DNA of 5,375 nt from Verrucomicrobiota bacterium (GTDB taxonomy: Bacteria; Verrucomicrobiota; Lentisphaeria; Victivallales; Victivallaceae): assembly GCA_023459755.1 (NCBI GenBank), contig JAEWSS010000344.1, positions 1-5,375 on the forward strand, read 5' to 3'. The position numbers and the translations under genes were made by a program. Positions 1 through 5,375 of this stretch are shown one piece after another (position 1 is the first letter of the stretch; the number at the start of each line of letters is the position of its first letter). The notes below the pieces were generated by a model. The model did not search any database and was not told the DNA's origin. It saw only the letters and a list, made by a program, of their open reading frames with translations.

Positions 1-1159
1 CGATGAAATTCCGGTTTTTTTTCACGTCGCACGGATAATAGAACAACATCCACAGCAGCGCGCAGAACACTCCGGTGGAAAATATCCAGCCGAGCGAGCA
101 GTTGTTTTTATTCAGCGAAAACAGAAATTTGTAAACGCCGTCGGCCTGCTGCTCCGGCGAACCGTTTTCCAGCCCGAACACCGGCGTAATAATCGCGCAG
201 ATCAGCGCGCAGATGAATGCGAAGCGCAGCAGCATGCCGTAGATTGCCTTGTGACTGCCCTGAGCCCGCAGCATCATTGCGCCGAGGCCGACGCCGAGCA
301 TCACCACAATGGTGTGTTTGCTGAGCAGCCCGTTGTAGTTGTCGAGGAACGGCACGCCGGCGAATCTGGAATACGCGCCGCAGACGGCAAACAACAGCAG
401 AAATGTCAGCGCCAGATAGATAAGTTCGGGCGTCTTGCGCACCACCATATACAGCAGACCGCCGGCCAGATAAGCCCAGCCGATCAGCCCGATGATCTCC
501 CACCAGCCGCCGCGGAACCAATTGCCGCGGTCAAGAAAAACTGAGTTGAAGCCGCGAACCAGAAAGTTGGCGCTCTGTTCCTCCGCGGTCAGCGTCTGCA
601 CCGCGGCCGGCTCGAAAACGCTCATATAACAGGCGAGGATGCCGACGCCGACGACTTTCAACAGCAGCGAAACCCGGCGCCAGCGGTAGTCGTCGATCAC
701 GATCTGGTTGAACAGCAGTATCACGCCGGTGGTCACAATAAGACGCCAGACGGCAGCGGAGGCGTCAACCACGGACAACCCGGTCCATCCGCACAGCGGA
801 GCGAGAGAGCCGAACACCCCCATTTTTTCCACGTCCGGGGTATTGATATACAGCAGGCCGATAAAAAGCAGGGAAGCGCTCCGCACAAAAATATGCCGGA
901 TCAGTTTCCAGTTGCCGCGCAGATTGTCCTCATACTTGCGGAACGCCAGCGGAATTGAAATACCGACCAGGATCAGGAACATTGAGAAGATATAGTCCAC
1001 ATAGGTTGCGCCGGTGAATGCCCGCCAGTCATAATGCTTCATGTACCACGGAGCGTTGAGAAAACCGAAATTCGCAAAAATCATCACGAAGATGGTGAGT
1101 CCGCGCAGCATGTCCACCGAAACCACGCGGGTCGATTTTAATACCGGAGTACCGCCCAT
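1..1159 (-). CDS. NagX/HGSNAT-like membrane acyltransferase (COG4299/DUF5009 type), C-terminus cut by window edge
   Basis: Reading leftward from the ATG at 1159-1157 gives 386 uninterrupted codons to the window edge, with no stop. The N-terminus carries 'RVVSVDMLRGLTIFVMIFAN' (residues 11-30), the hallmark opening of the heparan-alpha-glucosaminide N-acetyltransferase / NagX family. It is followed by YVDYIFSMFLILVGISIPLA (53-72), matching the family 'D.vFP.FLfivG.SIPLA' helix. About ten or eleven hydrophobic segments are visible, roughly at 19-35, 53-72, 90-105, 138-152, 165-182, 220-240, 246-263, 283-297, 308-328 and 356-376. This makes it an integral inner-membrane protein. The region SLGWIFSTGVF...FYYPCDVKK (355-380) fits the conserved end of the family, so probably only a last helix is missing. 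His42, between the first two helices, sits about where the family has a conserved histidine; that alignment is by eye. Family members are thought to acylate sugars across the membrane, but the substrate here is unknown. The start is supported by a Shine-Dalgarno and a good promoter. It is divergent from the hydrolase gene. Confidence 0.82.
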   Translation of the reverse strand, partial: MGGTPVLKSTRVVSVDMLRGLTIFVMIFANFGFLNAPWYMKHYDWRAFTGATYVDYIFSMFLILVGISIPLAFRKYEDNLRGNWKLIRHIFVRSASLLFIGLLYINTPDVEKMGVFGSLAPLCGWTGLSVVDASAAVWRLIVTTGVILLFNQIVIDDYRWRRVSLLLKVVGVGILACYMSVFEPAAVQTLTAEEQSANFLVRGFNSVFLDRGNWFRGGWWEIIGLIGWAYLAGGLLYMVVRKTPELIYLALTFLLLFAVCGAYSRFAGVPFLDNYNGLLSKHTIVVMLGVGLGAMMLRAQGSHKAIYGMLLRFAFICALICAIITPVFGLENGSPEQQADGVYKFLFSLNKNNCSLGWIFSTGVFCALLWMLFYYPCDVKKNRNFI

Positions 1160-1165
1160 AATATA

Positions 1166-1177
1166 CCTGTCCCTTTC
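1166..1177 (-). promoter_or_regulatory. Ribosome binding site of the acyltransferase
   Basis: On the minus strand this reads GAAAGGGACAGG. The nearest AGG (1168-1166) lies 6 nt before the ATG at 1159. It decides the start: the conserved RVVSVDMLRG motif begins only ten residues after this ATG, so a later start would cut into the motif. Confidence 0.6.
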
Positions 1178-1199
1178 TTTCTGTGCTATATGCTTGAGT

Positions 1200-1228
1200 A
1201 ATATATACGCGAGCCGGAAGAATGACAA
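1200..1228 (-). promoter_or_regulatory. Sigma70-type promoter for the acyltransferase
   Basis: On the minus strand a -35 box TTGTCA (1228-1223, 5 of 6 consensus bases) is followed by a 17-bp spacer and a -10 box TATATT (1205-1200, 5 of 6). Transcription would start near 1193 and give a 5' leader of about 34 nt that contains the ribosome binding site. Box quality and ideal spacing make this the best promoter in the window. It has not been shown experimentally. Confidence 0.6.
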
Positions 1229-1242
1229 GTTTGCGTTCGGTT

Positions 1243-1257
1243 TTTTAACGGTTAAAA
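1243..1257. promoter_or_regulatory. Perfect 15-bp palindrome, candidate operator
   Basis: TTTTAAC-G-GTTAAAA has two perfect 7-bp arms around one central base. It lies between the two divergent promoters: it abuts the candidate rightward -35 box (1258) and is 14 bp upstream of the leftward -35 box (1228). A symmetric site of this size in a divergent control region is what a dimeric regulator would bind. No regulator gene is in the window, and I cannot name the regulator family. Confidence 0.45.
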
Positions 1258-1286
1258 TTGTATTTTTTCACAACTCCGGCTATATT
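1258..1286 (+). promoter_or_regulatory. Candidate promoter for the glycoside hydrolase-like gene
   Basis: A -35-like TTGTAT (1258-1263, only 3 of 6 consensus bases) is followed 17 bp later by a good -10 box TATATT (1281-1286, 5 of 6). The start site would be near 1293, leaving a leader of about 86 nt. The poor -35 box would suit a promoter that needs an activator, and the palindrome at 1243-1257 lies immediately upstream. AT-rich sequence throws up chance matches, so this is tentative. Confidence 0.35.
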
Positions 1287-1363
1287 ATTCCGTTAATAAT
1301 GGATTTTTATCAATCAGGCAAAAACTTCAGGCTCGTCCGGAAAAGGCGGCGCCGGAAAAACGT

Positions 1364-1375
1364 AAGGAAACAGGA
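1364..1375 (+). promoter_or_regulatory. Ribosome binding site of the glycoside hydrolase-like gene
   Basis: The purine-rich stretch AAGGAAACAGGA lies just before the ATG at 1379. AAGGA (1364-1368) ends 10 nt from the start codon, a workable spacing; the second AGGA (1372-1375) is only 3 nt away and probably too close. It supports ATG 1379 as the start. Confidence 0.55.
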
Positions 1376-1378
1376 AAA

Positions 1379-3412
1379 ATGTCCGAAGTCAAGTTTGAAA
1401 CCCGCCCGGATCACGCACAGTGGGGGTTTCTCTGGTTCAAGGAGCAGGAAATTTTTAAGGCGACCGAAGCCGACATCGCAAAAATCGCCGAGGACTTCCA
1501 CCGCGCCGGCATCACGCATGTGATGACTTTCTCATCAACCCATTTCCGCTGGAACTTCCGCAGTTACTGGCCGCAGATCAACGAAACGATCGGCAAAATC
1601 GTGCGCGCCTGCCACGCCCGCGGAATGTATGTGGTTGAACACCACTCGTGCAATCTTTTCTGCGGCTACCGCAATGAGGCCGAGCGGGCCAACGCCTTCC
1701 GCCGCGCCACCACCAAGGACTACCCGAAGCTCGAAGAGGAAATGCAGCTCGACTCGACGGTTGACGGCGTGAAACTCCGCGATATGCTCCAGCACTCCGG
1801 CATCACCGGAGACACGCTGCGGGTTGAGCTGTACTACGCCTTTGCGATGTGTACCAACAATCCGCTTTACCGCGAGCGCTACTTCAAGTATCTCGAGTCG
1901 GTCTACGCGCAGGGCGTGGACGGCATCATGACCGACGACGTGGAGTTCTACGACCTCGACGCCTGCGACTGTCCGCACTGCCGCAAACTTTTCACCGAAC
2001 AGTTCGGCCTGGAACTTCCGCCGTCCGGCGACGCCGGGGCATGGAAGAAAATGCTTGCCGACACCAACGGAAAACTGTTCCTCGCCTGGAAAAACTTCCG
2101 CTACAATTCGTCGCGCGAGTTCCATCAGGCGGTGGTTGACCACTACACTTCGCTCGGCCTTAAGATGCTGCGGCCGAACTACATCGCCACCGCGCTCAGC
2201 TGGGCCAACCCGTGGGCCTATGTGTTCGACGATCTGCCGCGGCTCGACTGGGGATTTCAGGAGTGCTGCTGCGGTGCGATCCGCTATTCGTGGCCGGAAT
2301 ATGTGCTGGAAGCCCATCACCGGTCGGCGGTCTGCCGCCGCTACAACGTTCCGGCCATGTCGCTTTATTATCCGAGCACGCCGAATCTCCAGAAGTTCGC
2401 CTGGGCGCTTTCGCTCTACTGCGGCCACAAATACCTCGGGACCGCCCACAGCAACGACCTGATGGGCGAAGGGCCGCTCCGCGCGTTTGAATCCGAACAT
2501 TTCGACCTGCTGAACGGACTTGAACCCAACTCGGCGGTCGGCATTTACGACTCCGCCCGGAGCCGTGAACTCGACGGAAATTATTCGGACGAAACCTACA
2601 AAGCCGTCTGCGGCGCCGGGCAGGCCTGCATCTTCGCCAACATCCCGCTGCGGATCGTCGGCTATCAGGACTGGAAGGAGTTCAACCGCTTCAAGGTCAT
2701 CGTGGTTCCGTCGGTCCGCTTCATGGCCGACAGCGAAATCGCCCGGCTCGGCGACTTCATGCGCAACGGCGGCACTCTGATCTGGGCCGACAACTGCGGC
2801 CTCGGCGACTGCGTTGAATGTTCGATGCGCAACCCGGAAAAGCTCAAGGTCCTGCTTGGCGACGAAGGCGCCGGCAAACTGATGATGGTTCCGCCGGATG
2901 TCCTCGCGGTACCGTCCTATAAACGCGCCTTCACCTACGGGACCGAGATTGACAAGGACGGCGTCCATCTGCCGTCCGACGGTCCGTGGCAGCCGTTCAC
3001 CCCGGAGCAGAACGCCCGCCGCGCCAAGCTGGCCGAGGTCATTCTTGAAGCGATCGGCGGCAGCGAGATCGAACTGACCGGCGCACCGGCCGACACGCTG
3101 GCGTCCAGCTTCTACAACCGCACCGGCACTTTGACGGTGCAGATGGTCAACGCGCACGACACGCTGATTGAAGACGCTCCCGGCGCCGGGTTCGCCCACG
3201 CCGACCCGGTTCCGTTCGCCCCCAATCCCGAGCCGATCATGGTCAAGCTCCGCAAGCCGGAGGAACTGACCGGCTTCAAGTATTCGACCGCAAAACTCTA
3301 CACGCTGCGCGGCGAGGTCAAAGTTCCGGTTCATGAAAAGCAAAACTCGCTGTTCTTCACCGTTCCGGCCGGAGAACTGTCCGATTATCTGCTGATCGAA
3401 CTCGACAAATAA
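1379..3412 (+). CDS. Glycoside hydrolase-like protein, GHL6 type with beta-galactosidase-trimerisation-like middle domain
   Basis: A complete 677-residue protein, ATG to TAA, with a ribosome binding site upstream. No signal peptide or membrane segment is visible, so it is probably cytoplasmic. Residues about 10-370 look like a (beta/alpha)8 barrel of the hypothetical glycosyl hydrolase 6 class (GHL6, PF14871-like): AGITHVMTF, then ARGMYVVEHH (His88-His89), then GVDGIMTDDVEF (Asp186, Asp187, Glu189) followed by DACDCPHCRKLF. Cys196, Cys198 and Cys201 of this last motif could bind a metal, as cysteine clusters do in some GH42 enzymes. Glu295 precedes three cysteines (ECCCG). Residues about 375-500 (NSAVGIYDSARSRE, then FKVIVVPSVRFM and GGTLIWAD) resemble the flavodoxin-like trimerisation domain of GH42 beta-galactosidases. 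Residues about 560-677 (LTVQMVNA near 580-590) look like a C-terminal beta-sandwich. Asp186/Asp187/Glu189 and Glu295 are only candidates for catalysis. Substrate is unknown. It is divergent from the acyltransferase and followed by its own terminator. Family assignment is by motif recognition. Confidence 0.72.
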   Translation: MSEVKFETRPDHAQWGFLWFKEQEIFKATEADIAKIAEDFHRAGITHVMTFSSTHFRWNFRSYWPQINETIGKIVRACHARGMYVVEHHSCNLFCGYRNEAERANAFRRATTKDYPKLEEEMQLDSTVDGVKLRDMLQHSGITGDTLRVELYYAFAMCTNNPLYRERYFKYLESVYAQGVDGIMTDDVEFYDLDACDCPHCRKLFTEQFGLELPPSGDAGAWKKMLADTNGKLFLAWKNFRYNSSREFHQAVVDHYTSLGLKMLRPNYIATALSWANPWAYVFDDLPRLDWGFQECCCGAIRYSWPEYVLEAHHRSAVCRRYNVPAMSLYYPSTPNLQKFAWALSLYCGHKYLGTAHSNDLMGEGPLRAFESEHFDLLNGLEPNSAVGIYDSARSRELDGNYSDETYKAVCGAGQACIFANIPLRIVGYQDWKEFNRFKVIVVPSVRFMADSEIARLGDFMRNGGTLIWADNCGLGDCVECSMRNPEKLKVLLGDEGAGKLMMVPPDVLAVPSYKRAFTYGTEIDKDGVHLPSDGPWQPFTPEQNARRAKLAEVILEAIGGSEIELTGAPADTLASSFYNRTGTLTVQMVNAHDTLIEDAPGAGFAHADPVPFAPNPEPIMVKLRKPEELTGFKYSTAKLYTLRGEVKVPVHEKQNSLFFTVPAGELSDYLLIELDK

Positions 3413-3421
3413 TTGTTGCGC

Positions 3422-3457
3422 CGCCGCGCCGGTTAAATCTCCGGCGCGGCGTTTTTT
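3422..3457 (+). terminator. Intrinsic terminator after the glycoside hydrolase-like gene
   Basis: A perfect 11-bp GC-only stem (CGCCGCGCCGG at 3422-3432 pairs with CCGGCGCGGCG at 3441-3451) closes an 8-nt loop and is followed directly by six T (3452-3457). It begins 10 nt after the TAA stop. It should separate the hydrolase transcript from the frame downstream. Confidence 0.9.
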
Positions 3458-3492
3458 ATTGAAGGGATAGTAATTTTTACCAAAAAGTCGCA

Positions 3493-4602
3493 TTGACAAT
3501 CGCAACTGCCGCCGCCGGATTAAGCTCCATGGCGGCGCTTTCGGAAGCGCAGCTGGCATACCTTCATGACAAGCTCGACAAATACGATCTGCCGATCTCA
3601 CCGGCCGTGCTTGCCGCGGAAGACGAGCCGGGCGACCGCTCTTCGGCACTCAACGCTCTCCTGAAATATAAAATAAAAACTGTTAACAAAGGCGACAATG
3701 AGATTCCGGACGTCCGAGCGAACAGCGAACTTGCGCCGCTGATCGCCGAATTGTGCCAGGCCGACCGCCTAAAATTCAAACGCGACTGGTCGCGCGGCAT
3801 GGCAATGGAGCTGCCGGAGCTCTCCAAACTGCGCACCTGCGGTGTTTTCAACGCCGAACGCCTCAAGGCGGCGGCCGCCGCCGGCGATAATCAGACGGTC
3901 ACGGAAGCGCTGAGTCAAAATCTCAAACTTGCCGGGTTTCTGTTGGATGACCACCTGATTATCTCCGCGCTCTGCGCCGGACAAATCATTTCCGACACCG
4001 CCAACGCCGCGGCTCCGGTTCTCCATAAACTCTCAACCGGAGAACTGGCGGAACTGCAAACCGGAATTGCGGCGATTAAGGAAAAATACTGGGTGGCATG
4101 CGACACCGCAATCGTCAACGACACACTGAACAACCTGAACTCCAATCCGGAAGAGCTGGCCGCCGATCCGTACCTCAAGGACGAAGCCGTAAAGGCGGCC
4201 CTGCGAAACATGGGGGGTTCCGCTGAAATTACGGAAAAAGTCATCGACCTCACCGCCGCCCTGCTGCGCATTCGGACAACCGCGCCGCGCAGCTGGAAGT
4301 CCGCCGCCGTGAAATTGGTCGAACGCGCCGAAAGCGGCTTGATTGCCGACCGGACGGCGATTCTGCTCTCCGGTCCGCTCGACCGGATACTGAACCAGGA
4401 ATTGAAAATCTGGATCACCCTGAATATGCTGGAGGCCGCCGTCAACGCCGAAATCGAATATCAGAAGACCGGCCAATATCCCGCCGTTTTTTCAGTGGAC
4501 GACCCGATGACCGGCCGGCCGTTTGTCCGCAAGGGCAAGCTGATAACCTCACCCGGCGTCGATGTGACCGACAGCTCGGACGACCTTTCGCTCCGGCTCT
4601 GA
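3493..4602 (+). CDS. Hypothetical protein, PVC-type, with weak internal duplication; N-terminus probably lost
   Basis: I do not recognise a function. The frame is open from 3463 (stop TGA at 3460-3462) to the TGA at 4600-4602. The only start codon near the 5' end is TTG 3493 (369 residues); the first ATG is 3529. Neither has a good Shine-Dalgarno, and I see no promoter between the terminator and the frame. Codon use looks truly coding. Residues about 3-35 and 166-200 resemble each other: alanine-rich helix, then 'LSEAQLAYL' or 'STGELAELQ'. The second copy is preceded by about 60 helical residues (LPELSKLR...AAAGD...LKLAGFL, from 107), while the first copy starts abruptly and its likeness appears to continue upstream of the TTG (YQKVAL). 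The C-terminus (YQKTGQYP 323-330, DDPMTGRPF 336-344, SSDDLSLRL at the end) matches a pattern I recall from Planctomycete and Lentisphaera hypothetical proteins. Without a signal peptide its location is unclear. It may be a 5'-truncated remnant or a gene with an unusual start. Confidence 0.55.
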   Translation: MTIATAAAGLSSMAALSEAQLAYLHDKLDKYDLPISPAVLAAEDEPGDRSSALNALLKYKIKTVNKGDNEIPDVRANSELAPLIAELCQADRLKFKRDWSRGMAMELPELSKLRTCGVFNAERLKAAAAAGDNQTVTEALSQNLKLAGFLLDDHLIISALCAGQIISDTANAAAPVLHKLSTGELAELQTGIAAIKEKYWVACDTAIVNDTLNNLNSNPEELAADPYLKDEAVKAALRNMGGSAEITEKVIDLTAALLRIRTTAPRSWKSAAVKLVERAESGLIADRTAILLSGPLDRILNQELKIWITLNMLEAAVNAEIEYQKTGQYPAVFSVDDPMTGRPFVRKGKLITSPGVDVTDSSDDLSLRL

Positions 4603-4608
4603 CCCCGC

Positions 4609-4639
4609 CCGGCACTGAACAGTTCCATGCAGTTGCCGG
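4609..4639. other. Weak stem-loop between convergent genes
   Basis: CCGGCACTG (4609-4617) can pair with CAGTTGCCGG (4630-4639) with one bulged T, closing a 12-nt loop. No T-tract follows on either strand, so it is not a standard intrinsic terminator. It fills most of the 41-bp gap between the two converging genes and might help end transcription from either side. Confidence 0.25.
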
Positions 4640-4643
4640 ACGC

Positions 4644-5375
4644 TTATTCCAGCGTTAAAAAACTCATCGGAAGACGACGGACGGCGGCGCTTTTCAACAG
4701 TGTCGCCGCGCCGTCGGCAAACTCGAATTCGGCAATGTTGTGACTGCGGTCGTTGGCCACATAAATTTTGCCGTTGTGAAAATAACAGTCCCGAGGCCAG
4801 ACGCCGCCGCAGGGAACGGTGGAGCTCAACCGCCACTCGCCGCCGCCGTCGCGGGAAAAAATACCGAGCGAGTTTTCGCCGCGGTTGGTGACCACCAGCC
4901 AGCGGCCGTCCGGCGAAAGACGCAGTGCGCCGGGGTAATTCTCAACCCCGGAAAAAGTGGTCGCCAGCGTCTGAACGATTTTACGGTTGCGAACGATCAC
5001 CAGCGTGCTGTTCAGTTCGCAGGCCACCGCAAAGGTGTCGCCGTCCAGCCAGACCATGTGGCGCGGTCCGGCGTTCTCCGGAAAATCAACCCGGCCGGCA
5101 ACCGCGCCGCAACCGGACTCTTCATCAAAGTCGAAAAACCACACCGCGTCGCTGCCCAGATCGACCGCCGTCAGACGTCCGGCCGGGTCAAACCCGACAA
5201 AATGGGCGCGCGCCCCCTCCCCCAGCTTTATATTCCGCACAAACGCGGGCAATCCGCCGATCAACCGAAATTCATCGATGCTGCCGTCGCCGTAATTGGC
5301 CAGATAAAGATAGTTCCCGGCCGGAGAAACCGCGAGATGACAGGAGATTTTTCCTTCGCCGCGTTCGATTTTCAG
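4644..5375 (-). CDS. Lactonase-family beta-propeller protein (6-phosphogluconolactonase-like, PF10282 type), N-terminus cut by window edge
   Basis: The minus-strand frame is open from the right edge to the TAA at 4646-4644, giving the last 243 residues of a larger protein. The family is usually about 340-400 residues, so roughly a third is missing. Propeller-blade motifs recur. SCHLAVSPAGNYLYLANYG sits near the edge (matching the family's 'PCH...P.GrylYvANYg'). It is followed by GPRHMVW, CELNSTLVIV, GALRLSPDGRWLVVTNRGEN, GGVWPRDCYF and KIYVANDRSHNIAEFEF. These fit the seven-bladed lactonase family that includes YbhE-type 6-phosphogluconolactonase, which hydrolyses 6-phosphogluconolactone in the pentose phosphate pathway. 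Many relatives have other or unknown sugar-lactone substrates, so the exact reaction is not assigned. A TTG at 5264 could be mistaken for a start, but the propeller motifs continue upstream of it. Signal peptide and start lie outside the window. It converges on the hypothetical gene. Confidence 0.8.
   Translation of the reverse strand: MKIERGEGKISCHLAVSPAGNYLYLANYGDGSIDEFRLIGGLPAFVRNIKLGEGARAHFVGFDPAGRLTAVDLGSDAVWFFDFDEESGCGAVAGRVDFPENAGPRHMVWLDGDTFAVACELNSTLVIVRNRKIVQTLATTFSGVENYPGALRLSPDGRWLVVTNRGENSLGIFSRDGGGEWRLSSTVPCGGVWPRDCYFHNGKIYVANDRSHNIAEFEFADGAATLLKSAAVRRLPMSFLTLE

Noticed and set aside
108..995. Short frames on both strands within the left-hand region
   Set aside because: They lie in other frames of the acyltransferase, whose single 386-codon reading with membrane helices and family motifs explains the region.
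1258..1273. Dyad TTGT-N8-ACAA next to the 15-bp palindrome
   Set aside because: Four-base arms with a T-rich spacer are expected by chance in AT-rich DNA, and it overlaps the candidate -35 box.
1337..1360. Direct repeat of CCGGAAAA, 15 bp apart, in the hydrolase leader
   Set aside because: Only two short copies; CCGGAA is common throughout this window, so it probably has no special meaning.
1041..1523. A 160-codon plus-strand frame across the divergent intergenic region
   Set aside because: It overlaps the 5' ends of two better-supported genes, crosses AT-rich promoter sequence and ends in a low-complexity Arg/Lys/Pro-rich tail.
3493..3498. TTGACA, a perfect -35 consensus just after the terminator
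   Set aside because: No -10-like box lies 16-18 bp downstream (CGGATT is at the expected place), so it is not supported as a promoter.
1535..3649. A 704-codon open frame on the minus strand, opposite the hydrolase-like gene
   Set aside because: It is antisense to a gene with clear domain motifs and a ribosome binding site, runs through that gene's terminator, and has an Arg/Val/Ala/Gly-heavy composition with no recognisable motif. GC-rich codon bias in the real gene explains its length.

Overview
The window looks like a stretch of chromosome from a GC-rich, glycan-degrading bacterium. The best guess is the PVC group, perhaps Lentisphaerota or a Victivallis-like relative. Three things point there: a GHL6-type glycoside hydrolase-like protein, a NagX/HGSNAT-type membrane acyltransferase, and a protein whose C-terminus has the 'G.YP ... 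DP.TG.PF ... DD' pattern I associate with Planctomycete/Lentisphaera hypothetical proteins. This placement is an inference from protein style, not from a marker gene. I see no rRNA, tRNA, CRISPR array, insertion sequence or phage gene.

Layout. Positions 1-1159 (minus strand) hold most of a polytopic membrane acyltransferase whose C-terminus runs off the left edge. Positions 1160-1378 are an AT-rich divergent control region. It has a good sigma70-type promoter for the acyltransferase, a weaker candidate promoter for the rightward gene, and a perfect 15-bp palindrome between them. Positions 1379-3412 (plus strand) hold a complete 677-residue glycoside hydrolase-like protein, closed by a strong intrinsic terminator at 3422-3457. 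Positions 3463-4602 hold an open coding frame for a hypothetical protein. It has no convincing start, promoter or ribosome binding site and appears to have lost its N-terminus. Positions 4644-5375 (minus strand) hold the C-terminal 243 residues of a beta-propeller lactonase-family protein, convergent with the previous gene across a 41-bp gap.

How the genes may work together. The acyltransferase and the hydrolase are divergently transcribed from one compact region that contains a palindrome, so shared control is plausible. An inner-membrane sugar acyltransferase, a sugar-cleaving enzyme and a sugar-lactonase-like protein would fit a carbohydrate-use neighbourhood, but no substrate can be read from the sequence. 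The hydrolase gene is probably monocistronic, because the terminator follows it immediately. I found no obvious new defence or mobile system. The most unusual items are the palindrome-bearing divergent control region and the apparently 5'-truncated, internally duplicated hypothetical protein.
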